Source: Astragalus membranaceus (taxonomy: Eukaryota > Streptophyta > Magnoliopsida > Fabales > Fabaceae). Taken from it: DNA of 64,000 nucleotides. This document shows positions 12,240 through 23,703 of the stretch, in pieces. Under the pieces are notes generated by a model, which did no database searches, had not been told where the DNA came from, and worked only from the letters and a program-made list of their open reading frames with translations. The stretch lies in assembly GCA_039519185.1 (NCBI GenBank), contig CM076849.1:103807077-103871076 (forward strand). The letters are read 5' to 3'. The position numbers were made by a program, and so were the translations under genes. Numbering within the stretch: the first letter of the stretch is position 1; each line of letters opens with the position of its first letter.

Positions 12240-12790
12240 TATATCCAGATTGTTTCCAAACTTTTAACCTAACTTGTGACACCTATAACTCGAGCTATAC
12301 AACTCCAAATGCAACCAAACTAGTGCCAAATTAACAAGACTTAAGTCTAGTTTCTGAAAAGGTAAACCACATAATTGTTGGACCACTAGATTGGTCCCAG
12401 TTACTGTATAACCGAACCTATACCCAGATCGTTTCCAGAATTTTAACCTAACTTGTGACACCTATAACTCGAGCTATACAACTCAAAATGCAACCAAACT
12501 AGTGCCAAATTAACAATCATTAAGTCTAGTTTCTGAAAAGGTAAACCACATAATTTTTGGACCACTAGATTGTTCCCAGTTACTGTATAACCGAACCTAT
12601 ACCCAGATCGTTTCCAGAATTTTAACCTAACTTGTGACACCTATAACTCGAGCTATACAACTCCAAATGCAACCAAACTAGTGCCAAATTAACAATCATT
12701 AAGTCTAGTTTCTGAAAAGGTAAACCACATAATTTTTGGACCACTAGATTGTTCCCAGTTACTGTATAACCGAACCTATACCCAGATCAC
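12240..12790 (+). repeat. 179-bp tandem repeat, three copies
   Basis: Units start near 12262, 12441 and 12620 with AACTTGTGACACCTATAACT and end with CCGAACCTATACCCAGATCG. Copies 2 and 3 differ by very few bases, so the array probably expanded recently within this LTR. Confidence 0.85.
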
Positions 12791-14599
12791 CCCAGACAAT
12801 GAGTTTAGCAACAAAATTGGCATCAATCATTCATCAATTTCAATAATTTCGAATATCATCAATAGATTTTCAAAGATTAGACAATTAGAATCAATCATTA
12901 AACAAACATAGGATTCCCTAATTCCCTACATAAAGTCCTTCATATACCCTATTATAGAGTTAGAACCCCACGCTTACCTGGTGATAGAAACTTGCGCAGC
13001 CACCCCCTTTCCCTAGATGAAGTTGCGCCTCCACCCTCTCTATTTCTCACCAAGAATGCGCAACCTCCTTCTCTCCTTGCTTCTAGGTTTTCTCTAATCC
13101 TTATTTTTCTTTCAGCTTATGACAACTCAACCTAATTCTAATCCTTTTATACTTCTCTTCGTTTCTTTCTAATTACTCCCATGGGCCACTCTTCACACCC
13201 CCTTATATTACTTAATCTAACATAAAAATAAGCCCATACAACATAATAATATTATTACTACTCTAATATTATTTTCCACACTTAATTAACCTATTAATTA
13301 AATAAAAGTCAATGTAGTAACTACACTAATAATTCTCAACTTCAACAATTCTCACACTTAATTATTGAATAAATTAATTAAATAATTAATTAAATATTTG
13401 GGGCGTTACAATAGTGACTTTCACCTGTGATTTGTGCCCATAAGGCTTGAGCATTGAAAACTTCTAGCTTTGTTGTAGGGTTTTTGGAGTCATGAATTGC
13501 CCCGCATTCTCAAAACCCAGCAGCTAACTAAATTCTGTCAACGTTAACTCAAAATCCACATTGAAAAACTTAAATGACAGTTTATGGTTTGGATTGAGAA
13601 CACTGATTTTGACTTCATAAAAATGCAGTGAGCTGAGAAATTCAAGAGTTATTCCCTCATAGGTACAGCGAGGTGTTTCCAGAAAATCAAGTCAGCCAAC
13701 ATTGTTAAACAGCATTCTCACATTATCATCCAGCCCAAGTGTTTAAAGAGAAAGTAATCAGGGTATCTGGTGGGGACTAGTGTCCTGCTAAGAATCTTTT
13801 CATAGTTCTCTCAGTGTGTGCTATTCTTGAAAACAATTCCGTGGGCATTGCTTGAAGTAGACTCTGGACCAACCCTCATTCGTCTTTGGCTAGTGGCAGT
13901 ACCAGCAACATCAGTAACCTTGCCTATTTTAGGACCCATTTTCGCAACTTCTCGAATTTGGGGTTTAGGGTATTGGAAAAATTTGGGGTTTTTGAGAGAA
14001 CTTTGGTGAAAGTGGTGTTTTTGAAGGTGGGTTTTGTATTTTGGATAGTGTTTTTGGTGATTGGATGAAGGTTTGGTGTTGGTTATGGAGGTTTGAGGTT
14101 ATGGGTTTTGGGTATTTCGAATTTGGGATTTTTGGGGGAAAATGGTGATTTTGGTGAAGAACAATGGAATTGATGGATGGGTTTTGTGTTTTAGGCTATG
14201 GGTTGTTGATTTGAGTAAGTTTGATGAAGATTTGGTGTAGGTTTTTGAGATTTTGGGTGTTTGGAAGGTTTGGGTATGGTGGAGTTCTGGGAGAGAAGAA
14301 GAGAAGAAGGAGATGATGTGTGGTTGTGAGAGAGTTGTGTACCTTTTGAGTGAAACACGGAACTGGGTTTTGTAACACGCACGAACCGGGCTTATAAAGC
14401 GCACGAACCGTGCGTTGGCTTCTGACTCTATTTGCAGATTTTCTCTGGTAACACATGAACCGGGCTTTGGGGCACACGGATCGTGCATCTGCTGATGCTC
14501 TGAATTTTTTTTCCTGCAAAAACAAAATAAATAGTATTAACCCGGGGATTGCCTCCCACACAGCGCTCTTTTAACGTCACTAGCTTGACTTTGAATATT

Positions 14600-15610
14600 T
14601 AACTTTTTCAATTGGGATTGTGAAGAACCAAAGTGGTTCCTTTTTCAATTTCATCACCATTAAAATAAGTTTTTAACCTATGGCCATTTACGATGAATGA
14701 TCCAGCCTTTTCACTCCATATTTCAACTGCTCCGAAAGGATATACCATACGGACTTGTAATGGACCGGACCATCTTGACCTTAATTTTCCTTTTTCAGCC
14801 TTTAGTTGAAGAGTAATACAAAAACACCTTCTTTGAAATCTCTTCGGACGATACGCTTATCATGTCATTTTTTTGTTCTTTCTTTGTAAATCCGGGCATT
14901 TTCATAAGCATCCATCCTCAGTTCTTCCAACTCATTTAGCTGAAGTTTTCTTTTTTCACCTGCTAAACTCATGTCCAAGCTGAGAGTTTTTATTGCCCAA
15001 TAAGCCTTGTGCTCTAGCTCAACCGGAAGATGACAAGACTTCTCATAAATTAATTTGAAAGGAGTCATACCAATGGGAGTCTTGTATGCTGTTCGATAAG
15101 CCCAGTGAGCATCATCAAGCTTAATTGACCAATCTTTTCTAGAAGCAGAGATGGTTTTTTCTAAAATATTCCTGATTTCTCTTGGAATGGGTTGCAATTT
15201 TGTGCCTCACCCCAAACTTTTGCAAAAGCTTTTCAAATTGTTTGGAGATAAAATGGGATCCACCGTCACTGATTACAACTCTTGGTACTCCAAACCTTGG
15301 GAAAAATAATTTTCTTGAAAAGTTTTATCACAACTTTTGCATCATTTGTTGGAGAAGCGATGGCTTTAAACCATTTTGAAACATAGTCAACCGCAACTAG
15401 GATATATTGGTTCCCGAAAGAAGACGGAAATGGTCCTATGAAGTCAACTCCCCAGACGTCGAAAATTTCAACTTCAAGGATGTTGTTCAAGGGCATTTCG
15501 TTTCTTTTAGAAATGTTCTCAGTGCGTTGACATTGATCACATTTAGAAACAAAATGATGCACATCTTTGAAAAGAGATGGCCAATAAAAACCATATTGAA
15601 GAATTTTCAC
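14600..15610 (-). pseudogene. Athila integrase, N-terminal part damaged
   Basis: 15610-15266 carries the end of the zinc-binding region (FVSKCDQCQRTENISKRNEM) and the start of the catalytic core (VWGVDFIGPFPSS, then YILVAVDYVSKW). The frame shifts near 15270-15197. It then continues with the later core (AYRTAYKTPIGMTPFKLIYE, CHLPVELEHKAYWAIK) to 14865, and after another shift with the C-terminal part to about 14600 (RWSGP, GAVEI, FIVNGHRLK-like residues). These are the landmarks of Athila integrase. Upstream His residues of the zinc finger are degraded. It would insert element cDNA into the chromosome but is non-functional here. Confidence 0.8.
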
Positions 15611-15619
15611 TATTGTTTT

Positions 15620-16205
15620 TGAAGAACTGGCATGGCCACCATAAGATGAAGAGTGACAATGAATGATAATATTACTTATCTCATCTTCCGGTATGCACCT
15701 TCTGTTTGGTTGAGAGGACTTGTGTGAAGATGGTTATCTTGAAATGAGGAAGGTGTTGGGATAAGTTTTGATGGTTTGGCTTGATGTGGAGATGGATAAA
15801 GGGTGGTAAATGTGAGAATTGGGCTTTTGTGATGGAGAAGGTGTTTTAGGTGAAGGGGATAGTTTTTTTTTTGGTTGGTGATGGTTTAGGTGTAGGTGTG
15901 GGGGAAAGATGTTTGGCAATGTGTAAATTATGAAAATGAGAAAATACACTGCCAATTTTGCCACCTCAACCTTTAAAACTCCTTTTTTTTAACTTTTTTT
16001 ACCACATGTTCAACTCCTCAGCCACGAATGCTGCTGCACATGGTGCTAGAGCATCAGAATTCTGCATAATTGACAGCATCTGCACAAGACCACTTATTCA
16101 CACCTGCAAAAGTAAAAACAAAAACACACAAAACACAATTAGTCCTAAAAATCTGGGTTGCCTCCCAGTAGCGCTTAATTTATAGTCTTTAGCTAGACTA
16201 AGCCT
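15620..16205. other. Linker between two integrase pieces, no clear gene
   Basis: A low-complexity GT/TG-rich stretch (15734-15964, antisense Pro/Ser/Thr-rich) is followed by sequence with the GGGTTGCCTCCCAGTAGCGC motif near 16155-16175. That motif also occurs in similar form just after the other integrase end (GGATTGCCTCCCACACAGCG, 14547-14566). It therefore looks like the post-integrase leader of a second Athila copy. Confidence 0.45.
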
Positions 16206-16209
16206 CATG

Positions 16210-16542
16210 TTAGAGTTCTGATAACTCTGTAGTGACCTTGTCCCTCGCCACATGTGCTCCATAATACTGCTTCACCCTTTTTCCATTCATTTTGAATGTG
16301 AAACTAGTAGCTTCATCAAACAATTCCACTGCCTCATTAGGATACACTCTCACCAAATTAAAAGGTCCTGACTGCTTAGAATTGAGCTTTCCAGGGAGTA
16401 CTTTAAGCTTTGAGTTGGACAAAAGAATTTGTCTCCCTTTATTTAGCTCTTGTCTTTTAATTTTCTTGGTTACTACAGCAGTTGCTGCAGCATTCACTTG
16501 TTTAGCAGATGTTGTAGCAACAAATGCTACAGCATGATTCAC
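16210..16542 (-). pseudogene. Second Athila integrase C-terminus
   Basis: The frame contains LNKGRQILLSNSKLKVLPGK, then SGPFNLVRVYPNEAVELFD and FKMNGKRVKQYYG. These are the DNA-binding C-terminal landmarks of Athila integrase (LF-x-SRLKLFPGKL, SGPF, GAVEL, F-x-VNG-x-R-x-K). It lies upstream, in element order, of the other integrase core, so the element contains two integrase tails. Confidence 0.75.
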
Positions 16543-16559
16543 TTCAACTTGTGGTTCTG

Positions 16560-16945
16560 GTTGAGATGCTGGATGGAACGCTTCTGGTTGGTGGATCTTA
16601 GCAGTGTCTTGAATTCCTTTGGTGTATTTTGATGGTGTGGGTGTCAGTATAGGCTGGTTGGGTGGTGTTTTGGTTGGTGTGGTGGTAGCTGATTGGGGTG
16701 AATATTGTGGAGTTGGATTTTTGTGAGGTGGGGATTGGGGTGAGGGGGTTGGTTGTTGGTTGAGGGATGCTTTAGGGCCTGGCTCAGGCTCAATCTCTTT
16801 AGCACTCTCTTCTTTTTCTAATCCAGTTCTTCCTCCCTCACTCTCCTTAAAACTTTTTGTTGCTGGGACATTTCCTTTGGGGTTTGAGTCTTCCAGCTCC
16901 AGTGACTCATGTTTTCTTGTCCAAATTTCTTTGTCAGCAGCCTCA
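16560..16945. other. Low-complexity linker where RT should be
   Basis: Antisense Pro/Ser/Thr-rich simple sequence with no reverse transcriptase or RNase H motif. In an intact Athila about 2 kb of RT-RNase H would occupy this interval. Confidence 0.5.
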
Positions 16946-16947
16946 CC

Positions 16948-17792
16948 TTATAACACACCTTCTTCCACAAGCTTTTCTTTTTCTGTCAATGCTAGAGCAT
17001 TAATCAAGTGGCCATGCTGCTTGTGGAAATGCTTCTGCACTACTTGATCTAGAGAGTCTACGAATGAACACTCCTCATTATCCTCAGTGGGATACTTGAT
17101 AGTATTCATGACATTAAACTTAATCTCTTGATCATTGACTCTGATAGTCAATTCTCCCTTCTGGACATCAATCAAAGTCTGGGCAGTAGCTAGGAATGGT
17201 CTCCCAAGAATGATAAGCACCTCTTTATCTGCATCAAAATCAAGAATAACAAAATCCACAGGAAAAACAAATTTTTCAACTTTAATAAGCACATCCTCTA
17301 TTATTTCCTCAGGATTAAATACATAAGTAAAGCATTAATTCATTTCCCCTTGTTTTTATGTTTTCTTGTATATTTGGTTATTTACAAGACAATATTCTTG
17401 AGATTCAACTAATAATTTAAGTCTAAAAAACATAAATGACTCTATATAAAATAGAGTCATCAAACATCCTCTAAAATCCTGGTCGGATATCTAATGGAGT
17501 GGTCTACCAACTGTATGGTTATTTTCGTGGGTTTCAACTCTCCTATGCCCAACCTCTTAAAAAGGGATAATGGCATTAAACTCACACTGGCTCCTAAGTC
17601 ACACATGGCTCTATTTTTGGTTTCACTCCCTATCACACATCGTATAGAAAAACTTCCAGGGTCTTTTAGCTTTGGTGGAAATTTATTCTGAATAATAGCA
17701 CTACATTCTTCAGTTAGAGCTACTGTTTCATTGTCATCTATCTTTCTTTTCTTAGATAAAATTTCTTTCAAAAATTTTGCATAAGATGGCAT
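16948..17792 (-). pseudogene. Athila aspartic protease, split by a 163-bp insertion
   Basis: 17792-17460 contains PSYAKFLKEIL, the cysteine-containing GSFSIRCVIG segment and the active-site region MCDLGASVSLMPLSLFKRLG, where D-L-G-A replaces the usual D-x-G. After an insertion (17301-17463) the frame resumes at 17292-16948 with EKFVFPVDFVILDFDAD and ILGRPFLATAQTLIDVQKG, the hallmark second half of the Athila protease. It would process the polyprotein; the insertion and shifted frames make it inactive. Confidence 0.8.
17301..17463. mobile_element. Small 163-bp insertion with a 10-bp target duplication
   Basis: ACATCCTCTA occurs at 17291-17300 and again at 17464-17473, on each side of 163 AT-rich bases that break the protease frame. 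A perfect 10-bp inverted repeat (ATGACTCTAT / ATAGAGTCAT, 17436-17460) lies at its right end. I see no terminal inverted repeats or poly-A, so the class is open; the 9-10-bp duplication would suit a MULE-type MITE. Confidence 0.5.
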
Positions 17793-17804
17793 TTGAGATT
17801 GTGC

Positions 17805-19303
17805 TTATGTAAAAGGAATGTTTATGTAGACCTTTTTCAAAAGATCAACAAATTTTTTAAACTGCTCATCTAGCTTTGTTTTCGCAAACCTTTGTGGGAA
17901 GGGTATGGTGGGCTTGTATGGTGATGGTGAGACATATGGTTCTTCTTTTTCATTCTCTTTTTCTACCCCCTCACTTTGTGGACTCTCTTCTTCACTCACA
18001 ATTTTCTCATTACTACCCCTGGGTTCCTCTATTTTTTTTCCACTCCTTTGGATAATAGCATTCATTTGGGCTTTGGTAGTTGGTTCAGGCTGCCCAGGAA
18101 ATATTCCGGAGGATCTAGAGGATGAAGCGACCTGTTGAGCCACCTGAGAATTTTGGGTTTCCAGCATTTTGTTGGGAGTAGAGATAGAGTCCACTTTTGA
18201 TGTTAACTTAATAAGAGTATCATTCAAAAATTAGTTTTGGTTTTTAAACTCTTCATTTTGTTTAGTTTGAGTTAACACAAAATTCTCCAACAAGGTTTCC
18301 AAGTTGGATTTTTGAGGGCTCTTTTGATTTTGTAAATTTTGAAAATCGGGGGGTGTTCTAGCTGCTGGTTGAAAAAAGGGATTGGATGGAGGATTTTTAT
18401 AGGAAAAATTTGGATGATTCCTCCAACCGGGATTATAAGTGTTTGAAAAAGGATCCCCCTTTTGAGCATAATTAGCTTGCTCAAAACCATTAGCAGATGC
18501 CCCCAGTTGGCAGTCAGTAGCAATGTGGCCAACAACACCACAAATTTCACATGGAGGTATAGTAGAAGAAGTAGTAGAAGAAGGTGAGACAACACTAACA
18601 TTTAATTTTTCAAACTATTGAAAGAGCGCGTTCACCTTAGGGGCAAGATGATCAATATCAGAGATTTCGTACTTACCTGGTTCTTTCTTGGGTGGAGATG
18701 ACGCAGTTATGGCTTGCTCACTTGTCCATTGATAATGGTTTTGGGCCATATCTTCAATGAAAGCATAAGCCTCTTCTGTATTTTTATTCATCAGAGCTCC
18801 ACCCGCAACAGCATCCACAGTCATCTTAGTGGCATATAGCAATCCATTGTAGAAAGTATGGATTATTAACGATTTCTCTAGTCCATGATGGGGGCATAAC
18901 CTTATCATTTCTTTGAAACACTCTCAAGCAACATAAAGAGATTCCCCGTCATTCTGAGTGAATTGTGTAATTTGATTCCTCATTTGTGCAATTTTGCTCG
19001 GGGGAAAAATCTAGCAAGGAATGCTTGCCTCAATTGGTCTGATGTGGTGACAGATTCATTTGGCAATGAATGTAGCCATGCTCTAGCTCTATCCCTTAGT
19101 GAAAAAGGGAAAAGCTTTAGTCTTATGGCATCTGCGGTTACTCCATTTAATTTCAGAGTACCACGGTATTCAAGAAAAATTGAAAGATGAAGGTTCGGGT
19201 CATCTGTAGGAGAACCAAAAAATTGGTTCTGCTGGACCATAGAAAGAAAAGATGGTTTGTGCTCAAAATTGTTTGCATCAACATTGGGATGCACAATAAG
19301 CAT
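17805..19303 (-). pseudogene. Athila gag, multiply frameshifted
   Basis: 19303-18980 has the N-terminal gag core (LSMVQQNQFFGSPTDDPNLH, SLRDRARAWLHSLP, FLARFFPRAKLHK). 18908-18615 continues it (GLEKSLIIHTFYNGLL, TVDAVAGGALMNK, EEAYAFIEDMAQNHYQW). A CCHC zinc knuckle (C-E-I-C-x4-H-x4-C pattern) is encoded at 18551-18510 in yet another frame. 18227-17805 is the charged, Pro-rich C-terminal region. At least three frame changes separate these parts. Gag packages element RNA; this copy is dead. Confidence 0.85.
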
Positions 19304-19548
19304 GTGACTCTATCGTGGAAGGCGTAGCGTACTCTTTGAGAGTACGATTTGGATTGGCAGCTCATGATTATTACGCAATTCCCTCCTTCTTCTATGTAAG
19401 AAGCTTTCAATCTCAGGAATTGGTTCAACAATTTCTCCAAGACTTCAGACACTTCGCATTCAAAAAAAAAAGAGAAACAGAAATTAACAAAAAAAAAATA
19501 AAAGATTTTTTGTCTAACCGATATTGAAAAATCAATCAATATCACAAA

Positions 19549-19567
19549 GTCCCCGGCAACGGCGCCA
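19549..19567 (-). other. Athila primer-binding site
   Basis: On the minus strand it reads TGGCGCCGTTGCCGGGGAC, the tRNA-Asp-type primer site characteristic of Athila. It lies six bases inside the LTR edge. Confidence 0.9.
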
Positions 19568-19573
19568 AAAACT

Positions 19574-20898
19574 TGATAGGCCGCAAGTATACGGTTCTAT
19601 CGCGTAATAAAAAGTATCGATCCACAAAGACTTTGTGATTACCAATATTGTTTTCCGGTTGTGATTAGCTAAAAGGAATGATTTTAGTAGAAGGAATTTT
19701 TGTGGTTTTAAATTCAGAATTATAAAGGCGTCCTAGGATTGTGGTTTTATCTCAATGATAGAAACATTTCACAATCCCTCATCCATTCTCTATTTTATGT
19801 TAAGGTTCTTTTCTAATGACAAGGTATTCAACGGTAACTCAAGTTTCCTTTCGGAATACAAGAATATGCCTCGAAACAATAATCAAACATATTCTCATGG
19901 TTGATTATTGCCAACCCCTTAAGTACAAACCTTATTGTCCTAAGACTCTCAAAACTATTCTCATGTTTTGATCATCTTGTCTAACCTCGAAGTTCTAATA
20001 TCAAACTTCACCCCTCGGTACTTCGTTTGATATTTGAGTTATGACTTTAAAAATAATGAGGTTGGATTAGAATAAAAACTTTAATAAAACAGAGTCTAGA
20101 CTTGGAATTGTTTAGGGGTTTATCATTGGATTATTCCCACAATCCCAAGACTATATAGAAGGGTTTACTCACTCATGATCATTGTAAACAAAGACTTAGA
20201 AGAAGGAGAAGAAGAAGACAAAGATAAATGACAAGAAAAGATAAATGACAGAATTATAAATTGCGGAATGTAAACGACTGAAGGTAAATGAAAGCGCTAA
20301 ATAACGGAAAGTAAAGTTGCTGGAAATGTAAGAACAGAAAATAAAAGTGCAAGAACTTTAAGAAAATAGAATAAATTGCAATAAGAACTTTTATTCACTT
20401 TGAGAGCAATTTTGCAATGGCAAAGGATGATCCTAGCACTCAAAAATGGTGCTATTTATAGGCTAATACAAGGGACAAAGTGTTTAAATTCACATTACAT
20501 GCTTTAAAGCAAAGAAAAGTAACAGTTCTGACTCCTGCACTGGACGCACGGACCGAGCCTAAAGGCGCACGAACTGGGCTCCAGTTAAAACGTTTGATAT
20601 TACCTGAAGGCGCACGGACCGAGCTTAAGTTTCTGTCACTTCGCAAACGAGGTGCACGGACCGGACTTGGTCACGCACGGACCGGACCTGTGACTTTAGC
20701 TTGCAACTTCATTTTTCTTTGCTCCTTTTTGCATGTGTCTTTGATCCTTGTATTTTAAAAACCCAAAATTCTTTATTTACATCAAAGCAAGTCTTAAAAA
20801 TAAAAACAAACATATTCCAGTAAAATAGCTCAAAAATAGAACTAAAATTCCACATAAGTTACTAAAATTAAATATAAAGACACTAAAAATTGGACTTA
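19574..20898 (-). mobile_element. Athila 5' LTR
   Basis: In plus orientation it runs from TGATAGGCCGCAAG next to the primer site to TGGACTTAT at 20898. There the paired left LTR continues TCA but this one runs into unrelated sequence, so the outer few bases are lost or mutated. It contains GCGCACGGACCG-type repeats at 20545-20690. No target duplication can be identified. Confidence 0.8.
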
Positions 20899-20904
20899 TA
20901 TTTT

Positions 20905-21290
20905 AAACGATATTTTAATTGATGTAGCTCGTGTACGTGATATAACAGATAGTTGGAGCTGGTCGTTAGAAGCTCACAAATCCTTCACAGTTCGCTCCTG
21001 CTATCAATTCCTTTCCAAGCTTCGGCCAGCAGCGAAAATTAATTCTGATCTGGGCAATATTTTTTCTGATCTTTGGAAAACATCGGTCCCGTCTCGTATT
21101 ATTGTTTTTTGTTGGCGATTATTTTCCACTGCTCAGCCAACTCGAGACATTTTGCTTGCTCGACATGTCATTAATTCGGTAGAGGATGCTGGTTGCCCGT
21201 TTTGCAATCATCAAACCGAAACTCAGCAGCACATGTTCTTTAACTGTGAGCTAGCTTCAAAAGTGTGGAAAAAATTGGATTATGGATAGA
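20905..21290 (+). pseudogene. LINE reverse-transcriptase C-terminus (zf-RVT)
   Basis: An open frame without a start codon reads DITDSWSWSLEAHKSFTVRS and continues with LWKTSVPSRIIVFCWRLF, then AGCPFCNHQTETQQHMFFNC and ASKVWKKLDYG before a stop. This is the zinc-finger region (C-x2-C ... H-x4-C) at the C-terminus of plant L1-type RT proteins. The 5' part (endonuclease, RT) is absent, as in typical 5'-truncated LINE copies. After the stop, residual similarity may run some 100 bases further. Confidence 0.85.
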
Positions 21291-21649
21291 TTTTCGGTGC
21301 CCTTTTGAGTCTAGTATTGTTGATCATTTCCAGGTGTTTGGTGAAGCCTTTGTCGGGAAAAAAGCTATCAAAGCAACATGACATGACCTTTTATTTCAAA
21401 TTTTGTGACTCTGCCCACACTATTTGAAAATGTGAGCATAATCCTCGCTCAAATTTGTTTCGATCTGGATCGCCTGCTACTGGGTTTTCACTTTAGTTAA
21501 CTTTTTTTTTTTTTACGTGTGCTTTTACTTAACCTTAAAAATTTACTATGCTAGTAAAATCCATCTCCATATGGGAAGCGGGTTCCCTCCTGTTTAAAAT
21601 AACATGACTAAGTCTTGTTACTTAATCTCACACATTCATTTGTCTAATA
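21291..21649 (+). other. LINE 3' tail or unassigned
   Basis: This follows the LINE stop and contains a T12 run near 21508 and no reading frame. It may be the LINE 3' untranslated region; I found no clear poly-A end or target duplication. Confidence 0.35.
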
Positions 21650-22179
21650 TCTATTTATACTAATACACTACCTATGAACTATCATTATTAGCCTCCTTCA
21701 CTAATTGCCACCTATCCTTTCTAATACAACAACAAAGGATATTAATGTCCTTTCTCATATTTACTTTTCACTTTTCTCTTACACTCTCTTTCTTCCTTTT
21801 TTCTCTTTCTTCTTACACTCTCTTTCCTCATTTTCACTTTTCTTTTACACTCTCTTTCTTCTTTTTTTTCTTTTTACTTTACTTTTCCCATAAATAATTA
21901 TTCTTTTTCTCTTATCACTTCACTTTAATTATTTTAACTAAATTTCTAAATTTATACAAACACTACTTTAATTAAAAAACTAAATTTCTAAATTTATACA
22001 AGCACTACTTTAATTAAAAAATTTGAAGACTACTACTGTAAACCTACTATCTAAAAAATAAGAAGACTTAATGACTATTTAAATTAGTAATTAATATTTA
22101 AAACAAATATCTCTTATTGATAATCTAATATCTAACTTTTATTATCTACTATAATCTACTAATCAACTAAAATAATCAA

Positions 22180-23440
22180 ACTGTACTGATAAATAAAAAA
22201 CACGGGATGACTGTAGTGATATATAAAAAAACACAGGATTAATATTTACCATTGATATTTATAATTTTTTTTGACAATTTATAATTAATATTTACCATTG
22301 ATAATTATAATTTTGGAAAACTACTATCTAAAAAACACGTGATAACTGCAATAATCTACTATAATCTACTAATCAACTCAAATAATCTAATATAAAAATA
22401 CGGGATAACTGCAATAATCTACTAATCAACTCAAATAATCAATTGAAACTATGAGATAACTGCAATGATATATAAAAACACACGGGATAACTACACAAAT
22501 ATATAAAAGACAAAGGATTAATATTTGTCATTGATAATTAAATTTTTGGAAGACTACTATAAACCTATACTATCTAAAAAACAATAATATTTAATGACTA
22601 TTTAAACTACTGATTAATACTATCTCTCTTTTACTATTTACTATAATCTATTAATCAACTAAAATAATTAATTGAAACTACGAGATAATTGCACTGATAT
22701 ATAAAAAAACACGAGATTAATATTTGTCATTGATAATTAATTTTTTTGAAACCTACTACTACAAACCTACTATATATCTAAAAAATAAGCAGGCTTAATG
22801 ACTATTTAAATTACTAATTAATATTTAAAACAATTATTTCTTATTGATAATCTACCATCTAACAAATTTACTATCTACTATAATCTACTATCAACTAAAA
22901 TAATCAATTGAAACTACTAGATAATTGCACAGATATATAAAAAACACGGGGATAACTGCAGTGATATATAAAAAAACACGGGATTAATATTTGCCATTGA
23001 TAATTATAGTTTTTGAAAACTACTATCTAAAAAAATAAGAAGGCTTAATGACTATTTAAACTGATTAATATTTAAAACACACGCGACAAATATTTGTCAC
23101 TAATACCTAAAAAAGGAGAAATAATTGTTACTGATATATAAAAAAACACGGGATAAATATTTGTTATTGATAATCTACTATCTATCTTTCCCTATCTACA
23201 ATAATCTACTAATCAACTCAAATAATCAATTGAAGCTATGAGATAACCGCACTGATACATAAAAAAACACTGGACAACTGCACTGATATATAAAAAAATA
23301 CGGGGATAATTGCAATGATATATATACAAACACGGGATAGTTGCTCTGATATATAAAAAAACATGGGATAACAACACTGATATATAAAAAAACACTGCAC
23401 TGATATATAAAAACACACGGGATAAATCCACATATTGTTT
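22180..23440 (+). repeat. Dispersed/tandem ~37-50-bp repeats inside the Helitron
   Basis: A unit of the form GATAACTGCACTGATATATAA followed by AAAAACACGGG occurs repeatedly. It is loosely spaced at 22180-23150 and nearly head to tail at 23240-23430, where six units are recognisable. Confidence 0.75.
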
Positions 23441-23703
23441 TTAAATGATACTTTTACACTTTTAGTTTTAATATTTATCAATTTTTTATTTGAAACTCCT
23501 TTTTTATCTACTTTAAATTTTTCTTTATTTTCACGGGGTAATGTTCAAACTATTTAAATACTGTCTAAATTCATTCCTAAAAAGAACACGACAACACCTG
23601 TCTGTATGCAAGTCATCATCTATATTTTACAATTGATTTTAGATTAATGAGATTTCAAACTAACGTTTCTATTTTAGGTAATCGTATGACGTAACGCGAT
23701 CGA

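Larger units (their letters stand above)
10872..13410 (+). mobile_element. Solo LTR, 2539 bp, TSD ATAGT
   Basis: It starts TGTAACACCTC and ends GGGGCGTTACA, and is flanked by ATAGT at 10867-10871 and 13411-13415. Removing it rejoins the Athila extra ORF. It contains no gag or pol and no internal second LTR. The TGTAACA...TGTTACA-like termini and length resemble the Tekay LTR at 36720, but the body is different. Inside are a 33-bp repeat array, a poly-C run (11177-11193), a CAGCAACAGCAAACAG microsatellite (11810-11885) and a 179-bp array. Confidence 0.9.
10096..14100 (-). pseudogene. Athila extra ORF, first copy, split by a solo LTR
   Basis: The frame begins near 13.95 kb on the minus strand with a leader like that of copy 2. 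It continues through 13.85-13.42 kb (same LEFLSSLHFY-type region, frameshifted), is interrupted at 13410-10872 by a solo LTR, and resumes at 10871-10396 (GRAVNTSYYMISNLSSV, GLVTYIAKKLGLD). The C-terminal piece (10347-10096) is coiled-coil-like and rich in Q, E and R (MEAEQLRQGAELQLLREEQ), ending near PPPGQS. That Gln/Glu-rich tail is typical of the end of the Athila accessory ORF. Several stops and shifts make it non-functional. Confidence 0.65.
7741..20898 (-). mobile_element. Athila-type Ty3/gypsy element, degenerate
   Basis: The element reads right to left: 5' LTR (19574-20898), primer-binding site (19549-19567), gag (19303-17805), protease (17792-16948), integrase pieces (16542-16210 and 15610-14600), extra-ORF copy 1 (14100-10096), internal polypurine-like site (~10010-10060), extra-ORF copy 2 (9980-8640), polypurine tract (8158-8175) and a truncated 3' LTR (7741-8157). 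The primer-binding site is the tRNA-Asp type typical of Athila. No reverse transcriptase or RNase H is present between protease and integrase. A solo LTR (10872-13410) and a 163-bp insertion (17301-17463) interrupt it. It cannot be autonomous. Confidence 0.85.
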
